This document shows positions 47,862-57,668 of a stretch of 64,000 nt of DNA, piece after piece. Source of the DNA: Lysinibacillus sp. JNUCC-52 (GTDB taxonomy: Bacteria > Bacillota > Bacilli > Bacillales_A > Planococcaceae); contig NZ_CP065546.1 in assembly GCF_015999545.1 (NCBI RefSeq), positions 1,798,001 through 1,862,000 on the forward strand, written 5' to 3'. The notes beneath the pieces are model-generated. The model searched no databases and had not been told where the DNA came from. It was given only the letters and a program-made list of their open reading frames with translations. A program made the position numbers and the translations under genes. Each line of letters opens with the position of its first letter. Position 1 is the first letter of the stretch.

Positions 47862-50384
47862 TTATTTTCTTTTTCGACCGATTAATAGTGTTACTTGTGC
47901 CATTGTAAATGGTAATGAAGATTTTTTTCGGTACGCCACATATTTTGGTTCCCAAAAATCAGCATATTTTAATTTGAAATTTTTTAATCCTTTAAAATGA
48001 TAGAAGTAATGGCCATGTAAAAATATTTGTGCTGCAATTTTTTCGCTTAAAAAGGAGTATCTCGATTGACCAACATTTGATAATGGCGACATGCCCATAT
48101 TAAACACGCGATACCCTTGTTCTTTCGCCCATTCAAACAGCGATAAAAAAATGAAATCCATCGTGCCAGACGGTGCTCCTGGTTTAAAACGCATAAGATC
48201 GACGGAAATTCTTTCGCCATCGTCATACATTGGCATAATACTAGCAAAGCCCATCACACCTTGAGCTCCTCTTAACACAGCAATGTTCGACTTACTCAAA
48301 TAGTTTTCATCGAAAAAGCCAAGAGAAAAGCCCTTTTCAGCTCTTCCTTGTAGCCACTTTCTTGATACATCTTGCAATTCTTTCATGACTTCCTGTGAAT
48401 AAGGCGGGCTTAATAATGCAACAGTGTAGTTCTCTCGTTCAAACTTATTCTTTACTGCCCTACTACTTTTCATCTCTTTACCAGTAAACGTGAATTTTTC
48501 TAAATCAACAAACGCTTCCTCACCAAGTTTAAAAAAGCTATAGCCATGCTCATGTAAAGAAGGGAAAATTTTATTGTTTATTTCATAAAAAACAGGTGTA
48601 TACCCATGTTTATCTGCTAACTCTAAAAACTCTTCCATTGCCTGTAAGAAATCACTTTCTTGACCTACTGGATCGCCCAACACAACAATTTTATCTGCAA
48701 TTATTTGATACGCAAATAATACTGTATTTTTCTCATTCCAGTATACAAATTTATCATGCAAAAATATTAAATGAGAAAACTCCGTCCCTTTATATTCCAT
48801 TAAATGATTTTTAATTTTATCTTCCTGCTCTTTTGATAGGAGCTTCTCCATTTTTTTAGGTCCGCGCGTAAAATAGCCGAAGTAAAAAATGATACACGCT
48901 ATGAGGATACCAATAATTGCACTATAAAATAAATCCCGATAGTCGGTAAGAATATAGTATTGTAACGCTGTCGGAATATGAATTTTTGCTGTAGGTAAGT
49001 TGACATAGCCGATTAACAAATACATTGTAGTAATGAAAATAACAGCAGCAATGTCAAATAGGATGGCACCCCATGTGAGGACATAACTTTCTCGATAAAA
49101 TTGTTTTTTCGATGCCATGAGTAACACGGCGACAATTAGTAAAAAAATCGCTTCTTCATAATCAAAACCTTTAATAATGGAAAATATAGCTGAACTACCA
49201 AGCACAATAATTGCAAGCTGATAAGCTTTTTTCACCTTATAATTAATTCCCCTACACAACCCTAAAAGGATAAACGCTGCTGCGACTGTCAATTGATGGG
49301 AAATATTCATAATGGGTGATGATAAAAACTCCTGGGCAATTTTTAGCCGACTTAGAACGCCTGGTACCGAAGCCGATAGCAATAACACAATACCTGATAC
49401 AAAAACTAATATCGTTAACAACTTATGACTAATTTTTTGAAAAATAACATTCGGTAAGTCATCCCAAGAACGATTCCAGCGTTCCCAATAATCTTTAATA
49501 AATAATAGTACGGATACTAAAAATGGTAATACAAAATAACCAACGCGATACAAAATTAATAAGAAAAGTACTTTTTCTTCACCTATGTCTACACTTTGGG
49601 TCCCCCACAGAAAAACAAGGTCGAATGAGCCGACCCCTCCTGGTATCATACTAATTATGCCAGCACACGAGGCTATTAAAAATATGGGTATAAGGGTCGT
49701 TAACTCAATAGGAATGTGCAAGATTAATGTTAACATCCAAATAACGAAAAAAACCGCAAGCCATTCTGCTACTGAAGTAATTATTAACTGAAAAGAAACT
49801 TTTATGGATAAGGAGCTGCCTTTTTTATAACGAATAAGGTGCATCCCAATAAACGCGGGAACATATAAGCTGACAAGAATAACAGCAATTGAAAGCCACC
49901 GATATTCTTTTAGCAATGGGAAATCCCAAAAGAAAATATACATTAGCCACGCTAGTAAGGAAATGCCAGTCAAATAAAAAAGAGTAACGGTGGCAATACT
50001 TTTCAGCAAACCTTCTCGATCCTCTTTATATTTTGAATAAAAATAATTGCGTAGAAAAACGCCTACTAAACCACCAAAGCCAATAAGGTTCGAAAATGTA
50101 TTGACGATAAATGAATTGTTCACCAAAGTACGCTTCTTCATTTTAATTCCTAGTAGTTTCGTTAAAATGACATCGTAAAAAATCATCGGAGTAATCGCAC
50201 AAAATGCGATGACAAAAATCAATAACAGTTCCCATATTTGCAATTGACTAACTTCATTCCGAAGTAAATGAACATCTACCCCACTTAACGATTGCTGAAT
50301 TTCATAAATAGCTATCGCTAAGAGTACGATTGGAAATAAAATTTTCAGAAACCGCATTAATGGTTCTTTTCTAATTTTGAACAT
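47862..50384 (-). CDS. mprF: bifunctional lysylphosphatidylglycerol synthase/flippase MprF
   Basis: 840 residues, full length. About 14 membrane segments form the N-terminal flippase (IGFGGLVGVFLRNYFYSK, MIPGGVGSFDLV) and the soluble C-terminal third is the aminoacyl-transferase (GDPVGQESDFLQAMEEF, MGFASIMPMYDDGERISVDLMRF, FNMGMSPLSNVG). Adds lysine (or alanine) from tRNA to phosphatidylglycerol and moves it outward, lowering the negative surface charge and giving resistance to cationic peptides. A second in-frame ATG at 50357 is possible. Donor amino acid not determined. Confidence 0.93.
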   Translation of the reverse strand: MFKIRKEPLMRFLKILFPIVLLAIAIYEIQQSLSGVDVHLLRNEVSQLQIWELLLIFVIAFCAITPMIFYDVILTKLLGIKMKKRTLVNNSFIVNTFSNLIGFGGLVGVFLRNYFYSKYKEDREGLLKSIATVTLFYLTGISLLAWLMYIFFWDFPLLKEYRWLSIAVILVSLYVPAFIGMHLIRYKKGSSLSIKVSFQLIITSVAEWLAVFFVIWMLTLILHIPIELTTLIPIFLIASCAGIISMIPGGVGSFDLVFLWGTQSVDIGEEKVLFLLILYRVGYFVLPFLVSVLLFIKDYWERWNRSWDDLPNVIFQKISHKLLTILVFVSGIVLLLSASVPGVLSRLKIAQEFLSSPIMNISHQLTVAAAFILLGLCRGINYKVKKAYQLAIIVLGSSAIFSIIKGFDYEEAIFLLIVAVLLMASKKQFYRESYVLTWGAILFDIAAVIFITTMYLLIGYVNLPTAKIHIPTALQYYILTDYRDLFYSAIIGILIACIIFYFGYFTRGPKKMEKLLSKEQEDKIKNHLMEYKGTEFSHLIFLHDKFVYWNEKNTVLFAYQIIADKIVVLGDPVGQESDFLQAMEEFLELADKHGYTPVFYEINNKIFPSLHEHGYSFFKLGEEAFVDLEKFTFTGKEMKSSRAVKNKFERENYTVALLSPPYSQEVMKELQDVSRKWLQGRAEKGFSLGFFDENYLSKSNIAVLRGAQGVMGFASIMPMYDDGERISVDLMRFKPGAPSGTMDFIFLSLFEWAKEQGYRVFNMGMSPLSNVGQSRYSFLSEKIAAQIFLHGHYFYHFKGLKNFKLKYADFWEPKYVAYRKKSSLPFTMAQVTLLIGRKRK

Positions 50385-50410
50385 GTGCTAAACCTACTCC
50401 CAAGCTTTCT

Positions 50411-50444
50411 TAAAAATTTAAAATTGTGTGCGTGCCTGGCACCC
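50411..50444 (-). repeat. GTGCCAGGCAC repeat, copy 3
   Basis: Minus strand GGGTGCCAGGCACGCACACA then AATTTTAAATTTTT, in the 65-bp gap between mprF and ktrC. Confidence 0.6.
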
Positions 50445-50449
50445 AATTT

Positions 50450-51115
50450 TTATTCTTTCATCGCTTTTTTCACAAAACGATTTATATCCACATCTGCACC
50501 AATAAGAAGCATAATATCCCCAAGTAAAATTTTGTCACTTGCCTGTGGCGAAACAATAATATCTGATCCACGCTTTATACCTACGATGTTAATGCCATAT
50601 TTTGCTCGGATATCTAAATCCATAATAGAGTAGCCTGCAATGGCATCATTTGCTTTTAACTCCATGATAGAGTGCTCATCTGAAAGCTCTAAATAATCGA
50701 GCACCGTATTAGACAGCATATTATTAGCAATACGAATCCCCATATCACGTTCAGGATGCACGACAAAATCTGCCCCAATTTTTCTTAGCACTTTTTCATG
50801 ATAATCATTTTGGGCCTTTACAGTAATTTGCTGAACACCGATTTCTTTTAAAATAATTGTCGTTAAAATACTAGCCTGAATATCTTCGCCAATCGCGACA
50901 ATCACATGTTCAAAATTACGAATGCCTAATGAATTTAAAACCGATTCATCTGTTGAATCTGCAATAACAGCCTGAGTAGCAATCGCAGCAAATTCATCCA
51001 CACGTTCTGATGAATGATCTATCGCCATCACTTGCGCTCCTTGACTCATTAATTCACGAACAATGCTTCCCCCAAAACGACCAAGTCCAATGACAGCAAA
51101 TTCCTTTTTCATCAT
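50450..51115 (-). CDS. ktrC: KtrC-type potassium uptake regulatory subunit (RCK)
   Basis: 221 residues. N-terminal RCK Rossmann domain (AVIGLGRFGGSIVRELMSQGAQVMAID) and C-terminal TrkA_C domain. Binds nucleotides and gates a KtrB/KtrD potassium channel. GGAGGG lies 7 bases before the ATG. In B. subtilis ktrC lies near rnjA, so the name follows gene order; KtrA is the alternative. Confidence 0.9.
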   Translation of the reverse strand: MMKKEFAVIGLGRFGGSIVRELMSQGAQVMAIDHSSERVDEFAAIATQAVIADSTDESVLNSLGIRNFEHVIVAIGEDIQASILTTIILKEIGVQQITVKAQNDYHEKVLRKIGADFVVHPERDMGIRIANNMLSNTVLDYLELSDEHSIMELKANDAIAGYSIMDLDIRAKYGINIVGIKRGSDIIVSPQASDKILLGDIMLLIGADVDINRFVKKAMKE

Positions 51116-51277
51116 TACAAATCCCTCCGAAAACTACAATTACTTTATTTTAACTTATATTTCCCCATATGTATCGTCAAAACTGGATACGATTCCCCAT
51201 TTTATATATTCTATCTATAGCTTTCGACATTCTATCATACAACTATTATTTATACATAAGCTTAACAACATTTAAAT

Positions 51278-51297
51278 ATTTTCGAGCACGCTTGAAA
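51278..51297. repeat. imperfect TTTTCGAGCA...GCTTGAAA palindrome
   Basis: TTTTCGAGCACGCTTGAAAC, three differences from the perfect 20-bp palindrome at 51952-51971. Each lies shortly after one of the two neighbouring redox genes. Confidence 0.45.
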
Positions 51298-51352
51298 CGC
51301 ATCTCTTAAATACCATGACATTCCATCTGCACGTTTCTATAATGGAAGTTAA

Positions 51353-51387
51353 AAAAAGACGAGGATGTAAATATCCCCGTCTTTCTA
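51353..51387 (-). terminator. terminator after the TlpA-like gene
   Basis: AAAGACGGGGATA / TATTTACATCCTCGTCTTT-type stem on the minus strand ending in TTTTTTT. Confidence 0.82.
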
Positions 51388-51396
51388 CAATCAAAA

Positions 51397-51849
51397 TTAT
51401 GCGTTACGCATTTCATCAAGCACTCGATTTACACGCTTTTCAAGCATTTTCATGCCACTTCCACCAGCTTGCATATGACGAAGCTGACCATCTTTATCGA
51501 AAACGAAGTACGCTGGAACATATTGGTTTTCAAATGCATCCGTTAGCTTCATTTCACTATCAACAAAAATTGGTTGCGTAATATCATGCTCTGCCGCAAC
51601 AGCTTTAATTGTATTTAAATCCGTATCTTCTTCAGAACGAGGCATATGCACAGCAATCACATTTAGTTCATCTTTATATTGATCACGGAAATTATTCACA
51701 TCTGGCATTGCTTCTTTACATAAATGACAGCTAACTGACCAAAAATGAATTAAAGTTGGTTTTTCGCCTACTAACTCTGCTTTTGTTACTTCCCCATTTA
51801 ACCACGTTGTTGCGCCTACTAGTTCAGGCATTTGTTCACGAAGTTTCAT
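51397..51849 (-). CDS. TlpA/ResA-like thioredoxin-fold protein
   Basis: 150 residues. Redox motif WSVSCHLCKEAMPDV (Cys 41, Cys 44). No signal peptide or membrane anchor, so it is cytosolic, unlike ResA. Contains the extra element typical of TlpA-like proteins and the PAYFVFDKDG strand. GGAGG before the ATG. Follows the peroxiredoxin gene but a hairpin separates them. Probably a thiol reductase or peroxidase-like protein. Confidence 0.88.
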   Translation of the reverse strand: MKLREQMPELVGATTWLNGEVTKAELVGEKPTLIHFWSVSCHLCKEAMPDVNNFRDQYKDELNVIAVHMPRSEEDTDLNTIKAVAAEHDITQPIFVDSEMKLTDAFENQYVPAYFVFDKDGQLRHMQAGGSGMKMLEKRVNRVLDEMRNA

Positions 51850-51874
51850 TAAAAATCCTCCCTAGAAAAAAATA

Positions 51875-51897
51875 TCCCCACAAGCGTATCGTGGGGA
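51875..51897 (-). terminator. terminator after the peroxiredoxin gene
   Basis: CCCCAC / GTGGGG stem with 9-base loop followed on the minus strand by ATATTTTTTT. Confidence 0.75.
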
Positions 51898-51951
51898 CCC
51901 ATTATTTATTTTATGCATCCATAACGTTCTAGCGTAATGGTGTTTAGATTT

Positions 51952-51971
51952 TTTTCGAGCATGCTCGAAAA
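51952..51971. repeat. perfect 20-bp palindrome TTTTCGAGCATGCTCGAAAA
   Basis: Reads the same on both strands. Located 20 bp after the peroxiredoxin stop. Diverged copy at 51278-51297. Confidence 0.6.
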
Positions 51972-51991
51972 TTATCTTATAAAATCAGTAA

Positions 51992-52534
51992 TTAAAGTGT
52001 TGCTTGACCTGGGCGCCAGTTTGCTGGGCATAGACCACCTGTTTGTAAAGCTTGTAGTACACGTAATGTTTCATCAACATCACGGCCAATGTTATTATCG
52101 AATACTGTTTGATATTTTAATTCGCCTTCTGGGTCAATAATAAATAAACCACGTAGTGCGATACCTTCTTCTTCAATTAAAACACCATATTCTTTTGAAA
52201 TCGCATGGTTTGTATCTGCTGCTAATGGGTATTTTAAATCGCCAAGCCCATTTTGAGTGCGATCTGTGTTGATCCATGCTAAGTGTGTGTGGATTGTATC
52301 AGTTGATACACCGATTACTTCTGCATCTAAGTCTTCAAACTCGTCATAACGATCGCTCATTGCAGTAATTTCTGTTGGACATACAAAAGTGAAGTCCATT
52401 GGGTAGAAGAAAAGTACAGTCCATTTGTCTTGTGCTTTAATTTCTTCTAAAGATACTTTACCAAAAGATTTGTCTGGAAGTACTGCTTCCATTGTGAAGT
52501 CTGGGGCTTGTTTACCTACCATGCGTTCTGCCAT
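51992..52534 (-). CDS. 2-Cys peroxiredoxin (AhpC/Prx family)
   Basis: 180 residues from ATG 52534 (GGAGGG upstream). Peroxidatic Cys 52 in DFTFVCPTE, resolving Cys in GGLCPANW near the C-terminus, so a typical 2-Cys enzyme. Also FFYPMDFTF and GVSTDTIHTHLAW. Reduces H2O2 and organic peroxides. No AhpF gene nearby; electrons probably come from thioredoxin. Confidence 0.94.
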   Translation of the reverse strand: MAERMVGKQAPDFTMEAVLPDKSFGKVSLEEIKAQDKWTVLFFYPMDFTFVCPTEITAMSDRYDEFEDLDAEVIGVSTDTIHTHLAWINTDRTQNGLGDLKYPLAADTNHAISKEYGVLIEEEGIALRGLFIIDPEGELKYQTVFDNNIGRDVDETLRVLQALQTGGLCPANWRPGQATL

Positions 52535-52579
52535 TATTAATCCCTCCGAATAATATGTAGTTTTATATTCTATTCGCAC

Positions 52580-52937
52580 ATGCGAACCGTCTTCTACGAT
52601 AGCAAAGAAAGCTCAGTTTTTCAACGAAGTTCACTTCTCTATGCTAATCGTTTCCAACGCATTGACAATTATTTGTCATATACCCAAAAATAATCAACTC
52701 TACACATTAGTTATTCGCTTCTTTTCGCAAATTTATTCTTGAAAAGCCTAAAAATTTGCATGAAAATACATATGCATTTTTTCTATAAATTTCTTCTACT
52801 TTTTTTCTTTCAAAACGATTGCAAATTTTTTATTATTATGTATAATAGTAATGTTTTTAGTAAACTAAAAGTTTCGTTAAAGTAAACTTCGTTTTCTGAA
52901 AGTTTATGATTGCTAAACTTCTTCTAGGAGGGAAAGG
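52580..52937 (+). promoter_or_regulatory. control region of the XRE-potABCD operon
   Basis: 358 bp without a gene. Promoter TTGCAA (52818-52823), 16 bp, TATAAT (52840-52845). Downstream of the start are repeated half-sites: TAAACT (52861), AAGTTT (52869), TAAACTT (52883-52889), AAGTTTA (52900-52906) and TAAACTT (52914-52920); the middle two form a perfect inverted repeat with a 10-bp spacer. Likely sites for the XRE-cupin regulator encoded next. Confidence 0.65.
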
Positions 52938-53480
52938 ATGCAAATTGGAGGAAAAATTAAAGCACTTCGTTTGAAAAAAGGTCTTACCCAAGAAGAGCTT
53001 GGAGAACGTACTGATCTAAGTAAAGGCTATATTTCACAACTGGAGCGAGATTTGAATTCGCCTTCTATTGAAACGCTTTTTTCATTATTAGAAGTTTTAG
53101 GATCGACGCCAAAAGAATTTTTTGATGATGATGCACCAGAACAAAAGGTTGTCTACACTGAGGAAGATCAATCAACCTATACTGATGAAGAAAAAAAATA
53201 TGAAATTCAATGGCTCATTCCTACATCCAATGAGAAAGAAATGGAGCCTATCTTTTTGACACTCGCTGCTGATGGTGAATTTAAACAATTCGAGCCGTCT
53301 CTATCTGAAACTTTTATTTATATTGTCAAAGGGCGTATTCGTCTCGTTTTAGGGAATGAACAATATATAGCTAGTGAAGGCAATGCGCTCTATTTTGACG
53401 CAGCCGATCATCACCAAATTTTTAATGCACATGACGATGAGACGAAAATTTTACTCGTCGCAACAGATTCTTATTTATAG
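52938..53480 (+). CDS. XRE-cupin transcriptional regulator (PuuR-like)
   Basis: 180 residues. HTH at 4-60 (IKALRLKKGLTQEELGERTDLSKGYISQLERDLNSPSIETL), and a C-terminal cupin (FIYIVKGRIRLVLGNE, ALYFDAADHHQIFN). Such regulators sense polyamines or amino acids. AGGAGGG upstream of the ATG; it precedes potA by 17 bp, so it is in the operon it probably controls. Confidence 0.9.
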   Translation: MQIGGKIKALRLKKGLTQEELGERTDLSKGYISQLERDLNSPSIETLFSLLEVLGSTPKEFFDDDAPEQKVVYTEEDQSTYTDEEKKYEIQWLIPTSNEKEMEPIFLTLAADGEFKQFEPSLSETFIYIVKGRIRLVLGNEQYIASEGNALYFDAADHHQIFNAHDDETKILLVATDSYL

Positions 53481-53497
53481 CTTAAGGAGGCGCTTCA

Positions 53498-54604
53498 ATG
53501 ACAACAAATTCAATTATCCGCTTTGAAAATGTTTCAAAATCATATAGTGACGGTACAGTCGTCCTACAAAATATTAATTTAGAGCTTGAAAAAGGAAAGT
53601 TTTATACGTTACTTGGTCCTTCTGGTTGCGGTAAAACAACTATTTTACGTATTATTGCTGGTTTCACAGAACCTTCTACAGGTAATGTCTTCTTCCACGA
53701 TAAAAAAATAAATACTGTTCCAGCTAATGAACGCCAAGTTAACACAGTATTTCAGGATTATGCGTTATTCCCCCATTTAAACGTTTTTGAAAATGTTGCA
53801 TTTGGACTACGCATTAAAAAGCTTCCTGAAAAAAATATTAAAGAACGTGTGTCAGAAGCGCTTAAATTTGTCAATTTAGCAGGTTATGGAAATCGTGAAA
53901 TTTCTGAGATGTCAGGTGGTCAGCGTCAACGCGTAGCTATCGCACGTGCCATTGTGAATGATCCAGAAGTAATTTTACTTGATGAGCCACTTTCTGCATT
54001 AGACTTAAAACTACGTACAGAAATGCAGTATGAGCTTCGTGAATTACAGCAAAGACTCGGCAAAACCTTTGTATTTGTTACACACGATCAAGAGGAAGCC
54101 CTTGCCATGAGTGATGAAATTTTTGTACTAAGCGAAGGTCAAATTCAACAATCAGGCACACCTGTAGATATTTATGATGAACCAATTAACCGTTTTGTTG
54201 CCGACTTTATCGGTGAATCAAACATTGTTAACGGTGTGATGATAGAAGATTTTACAGTTGAATTTGCTGGTGAAGTGTTCGAGTGTGTTGACCAAGGGAT
54301 GAAACCAAATGAGAAAATTGATATTGTTATTCGTCCCGAGGATTTAGAAATTACAACAGTCGACAAAGGAAAATTAGTTGTTAAGGTAGATACACAATTA
54401 TTCCGTGGAGTACATTATGAGCTTTCCACGTATGACAAGGCAGGCAATGAATGGCTTGTTCATTCATTGAAAAAAGCTGAAGTAGGGACAGAAATAGGAC
54501 TAGACTTCGATCCAGAAGCCATTCATGTAATGCGCTTAAATGAAACTGAGGAAGAGTTCGATAAACGTCTAGAATCCTATGGAGATGACGAAGATGCAAA
54601 CTAA
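53498..54604 (+). CDS. potA: spermidine/putrescine ABC transporter ATP-binding protein
   Basis: 368 residues. Walker [10 protein letters not shown], signature EMSGGQRQR, Walker [13 protein letters not shown], switch His in [10 protein letters not shown]-terminal regulatory TOBE domain ([20 protein letters not shown]). AAGGAGG precedes the ATG. Followed by overlapping potB. Confidence 0.96.
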   Translation: MTTNSIIRFENVSKSYSDGTVVLQNINLELEKGKFYTLLGPSGCGKTTILRIIAGFTEPSTGNVFFHDKKINTVPANERQVNTVFQDYALFPHLNVFENVAFGLRIKKLPEKNIKERVSEALKFVNLAGYGNREISEMSGGQRQRVAIARAIVNDPEVILLDEPLSALDLKLRTEMQYELRELQQRLGKTFVFVTHDQEEALAMSDEIFVLSEGQIQQSGTPVDIYDEPINRFVADFIGESNIVNGVMIEDFTVEFAGEVFECVDQGMKPNEKIDIVIRPEDLEITTVDKGKLVVKVDTQLFRGVHYELSTYDKAGNEWLVHSLKKAEVGTEIGLDFDPEAIHVMRLNETEEEFDKRLESYGDDEDAN

Positions 54605-55403
54605 AACTTCGAAATCAGCGTTATTTCCATACGTTTTATGGATTGCACTTTTTGTTATTGCGCCGATTGCTCTCGTTGTTTACTATTCCCTACTAGATTT
54701 ACATGGCAATTTTACGCTTAATAACTACAAAGCCTTTTTCTCTTCTGTCTATTTAAAAATGACGCTTAGTTCGTTTTGGTATGCGTTTTTAATCACTTTC
54801 TTTACACTGCTTATTTCATACCCGACGGCTTATTTTTTAACAAAGACGAAACACAAGCAGCTATGGTTATTGCTTATTATTATTCCGTCTTGGATTAATT
54901 TATTGTTAAAAACATATGCGTTTATTGGGATTTTTGGTTTATATGGCCCAATCAACGCTGCTATTGAAGTATTTGGCTTTGATCCGAAACAAATGCTATT
55001 CACCGATATTAGCTTTGTCTTCGTTTCCGTATATATTTTCATACCATTTATGATTTTACCGATTTTCAACTCATTAGATCGTCTAAATCCAACGCTTGTA
55101 TACGCAGCGCGCGATTTAGGTGCATCTGCTTTTACAACATTCCGTCGCGTTGTATTACCATTGACGATGGATGGTGTTAAATCAGGGATTCAAGTTGTAT
55201 TTATTCCAGCTTTATCTCTATTTATGATTACTCGCTTAATTGCAGGAAATCGTGTCATTACACTTGGTACAGCAATTGAACAGCAATTCCTTGTGACGCA
55301 AAACTGGGGCATGGGATCAACAATAGCCGTATTTTTAATTTTATTTATGGTGATCATTATGCTTATTACAGGTCAAAAGGATAAAGGAGGTCGCGTACGA
55401 TGA
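54594..55403 (+). CDS. potB: spermidine/putrescine ABC permease PotB
   Basis: 269 residues from ATG 54594 (GGAG 9 bases upstream); the frame also opens at 54579. Six membrane segments; permease loop [23 protein letters not shown]. Overlaps potA by 11 bp and potC by 4 bp. Confidence 0.94.
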   Translation: MQTKTSKSALFPYVLWIALFVIAPIALVVYYSLLDLHGNFTLNNYKAFFSSVYLKMTLSSFWYAFLITFFTLLISYPTAYFLTKTKHKQLWLLLIIIPSWINLLLKTYAFIGIFGLYGPINAAIEVFGFDPKQMLFTDISFVFVSVYIFIPFMILPIFNSLDRLNPTLVYAARDLGASAFTTFRRVVLPLTMDGVKSGIQVVFIPALSLFMITRLIAGNRVITLGTAIEQQFLVTQNWGMGSTIAVFLILFMVIIMLITGQKDKGGRVR

Positions 55404-56197
55404 GCAAACTTTCAACATCTGCAAAAGTGTATTTAGCGATCGTTTTTATCGTCCTGTATGCACCTATTTTTTACTTAGTCTTTTACTCATTCAATAGTGG
55501 GGATTCCATGAATAACTTTCAATCCTTTACATTGGACCATTACAAGGCAGTTTTCGAAGATTCAAGGCTAATCGTTATTTTAATTAATACGGTAATCGTG
55601 GCACTGCTTTCTGCCCTAATTTCCACAATTATTGGCACATTAGGAGCAATCGGTATTGTCACAGTAAAAGATTCAAAAATGCGCAATACCCTACTTTCCT
55701 TAAATAATGTGTTAATCGTTAGTCCAGATGTAATTATTGGTGCAAGCTTTTTAATATTATTTACAATGGTTGGCATTAAACTAGGCTTTGCTTCGGTATT
55801 ATTAGCCCATGTAGCGTTTAGTGTTCCTATTGTTGTACTTATGGTTTTACCGAAGTTGCTTGAGATGAATAAGTCGTTAATTGATGCAGCTTTAGATCTT
55901 GGTGCTACAAAAAAAGATGTGATGATGCGCGTTATTTTACCGTATATTCAGCCTGGTATTTTTGCAGGTTTCTTTCTCGCTTTAACTTATTCATTGGATG
56001 ATTTTGCCGTAACATTTTTCGTAACAGGAAATGGCTTTAGTACATTATCTGTTGAAATTTACTCGATGGCACGTGCAGGTATTTCGTTAACGGTTAACGC
56101 AATTTCTGGTTTAGTATTCTTCGTAACGATATTAGTTGTAGTTGGCTACTATTTCTTTACAAGCCGTACAAATAAAAGAACGGAGGGACAACGATGA
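55400..56197 (+). CDS. potC: spermidine/putrescine ABC permease PotC
   Basis: 265 residues, six membrane segments, permease loop ALDLGATKKDVMMRVILPYIQPG, and the YSLDDFAVTFFVTG motif of PotC. ATGA overlap with potB and potD, GGAGG upstream. Confidence 0.95.
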   Translation: MSKLSTSAKVYLAIVFIVLYAPIFYLVFYSFNSGDSMNNFQSFTLDHYKAVFEDSRLIVILINTVIVALLSALISTIIGTLGAIGIVTVKDSKMRNTLLSLNNVLIVSPDVIIGASFLILFTMVGIKLGFASVLLAHVAFSVPIVVLMVLPKLLEMNKSLIDAALDLGATKKDVMMRVILPYIQPGIFAGFFLALTYSLDDFAVTFFVTGNGFSTLSVEIYSMARAGISLTVNAISGLVFFVTILVVVGYYFFTSRTNKRTEGQR

Positions 56198-57267
56198 AAA
56201 ATTTAATTCAAGCAACCATTGCCATTCTTGTCGTGTCCGCCCTTTTAATGTACGCTGCTGACGCAATGAGTGCGAACGGTGGTAAAAGTGGTAAAGATAC
56301 ATTAACTATTTTTAACTGGGGAGAATATATCGACCCTGATTTGCTAAAGCAATTCGAAAAAGAAACGGGTATCCATGTTATTTACGAAACATTTGACTCA
56401 AATGAGGCTATGATGACGAAAATTAAACAAGGTGGTACGGCTTACGATATTGCCGTGCCGTCTGAATACATGATTGAAAAAATGAAGGAGGAAAACCTAC
56501 TCCTTCCTTTAGATAAAACGAAAATACCTAATTTTAAAAATATCGATCCGTATTTTCTCGATTTACCATTTGATGATAACAATGAATACTCTGTTCCTTA
56601 TTTCTGGGGCACAGTAGGTATTGTTTATAATCCAGATTTAGTCGGTGACTTAGATTTCTCTTCTTGGGAAGATTTATGGGATCCCTCGTTAAAACGTAAA
56701 GTCTTTTTAGTAGACGGTGCACGTGAAGTTATTGGCATGGGCTTAAATAGTCTTGGTCATTCTCTTAACTCGTTAAATAATCAAGAATTACGTCAAGCTA
56801 CAAATAAGCTAATTACACTCGCTCCAAATGTGAAAGCAATCATCGGTGATGAAATTACACCTTTGATGATTAATAATGAAGCGGCTGTCGCCCTCACTTG
56901 GTCTGGTCAAGCAGCAGATATGTTATTCGAAAATGAAGATTTAGACTTCGCTGTTCCAGAGGAAGGCTCGAACTTGTGGTTTGACAATATGGTTATCCCA
57001 AAAACTTCGAAAAATGTTGATGGTGCACATGCTTTTATTAACTTTATGTTAAATGCGGAATCTGGTGCTCAAAATGCGGATTATGTAGGCTACTCTACTC
57101 CTAATATTGCAGCGACAAAATTAATGGATAAAGAAGTTGTAGCTGATGAGCGCTTCTACCCTTCCGAGGAGCAACGTAAAACATTAGAAGTATATAAAAA
57201 CCTTGGTCCAGATTATTTAGGAAAATATAATGAATTGTTTTTAGAATTTAAAATGAGTATTCGATAA
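56194..57267 (+). CDS. potD: polyamine-binding protein PotD
   Basis: 357 residues. PotD fold: LTIFNWGEYIDPDLLKQFEKETG, YDIAVPSEYMIEKM, VPYFWGTVGI, EAAVALTWSGQAADM. The N-terminal hydrophobic segment (residues about 4-22) has no lipobox Cys, unusual for a Gram-positive binding protein, so it is either membrane-anchored by an uncleaved helix or released. Last gene of the operon, with a strong terminator. Confidence 0.94.
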   Translation: MKNLIQATIAILVVSALLMYAADAMSANGGKSGKDTLTIFNWGEYIDPDLLKQFEKETGIHVIYETFDSNEAMMTKIKQGGTAYDIAVPSEYMIEKMKEENLLLPLDKTKIPNFKNIDPYFLDLPFDDNNEYSVPYFWGTVGIVYNPDLVGDLDFSSWEDLWDPSLKRKVFLVDGAREVIGMGLNSLGHSLNSLNNQELRQATNKLITLAPNVKAIIGDEITPLMINNEAAVALTWSGQAADMLFENEDLDFAVPEEGSNLWFDNMVIPKTSKNVDGAHAFINFMLNAESGAQNADYVGYSTPNIAATKLMDKEVVADERFYPSEEQRKTLEVYKNLGPDYLGKYNELFLEFKMSIR

Positions 57268-57309
57268 ATACTAAAGAGAAAAAACAATATTTTTCTCTCT
57301 CATAGCGTC

Positions 57310-57358
57310 GACAAAAGACATCAAGAGTTAAATATTTGATGTCTTTTGTCATTTTTTC
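57310..57358 (+). terminator. potABCD terminator
   Basis: GACAAAAGACATCAA / TTGATGTCTTTTGTC, perfect 15-bp stem, then ATTTTTTC. Confidence 0.93.
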
Positions 57359-57400
57359 TTTTAATCGTTCTAATATAGAATTTCACTTTCGATGTGTTCA

Positions 57401-57532
57401 GTTGATTGGAGCGGAGGGGCAGCGACTCCTGCGGTAACACACAACACGTAAGAAGCAACAGACCACGCGCACCGAAATGGTTGAGGCTTACCGTGTGCCC
57501 ACGAAAAGCGACCGCAAGGAGCGGAAATCAAC
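57401..57532 (-). repeat. long extragenic palindrome, copy F
   Basis: Bounded by GTTGATT and AATCAAC. Core reversed at 57481-57503 (TTGAGGCTTACCGTGTGCCC), with ACACGTAAGAAGCAACAG as the other arm. Lies in the 400-bp gap between potD and the MFS gene; the rest of the gap shows no gene. Confidence 0.75.
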
Positions 57533-57668
57533 GGTATTATTCTGAGGAAAAACAATGTCTTCGTTCCGCTAACCAAGTCATTCACCTACGACTATAATCT
57601 GATAGCCAAGCAATATTTCTTTATGATAGACTGTAGGAATGTTTCAATAGAAAAAAGGGGGGTATACG

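Noticed and set aside
57370-57597. Open frames on both strands around 57.4 kb
   Set aside because: They fall within palindrome copy F and have no start signals.
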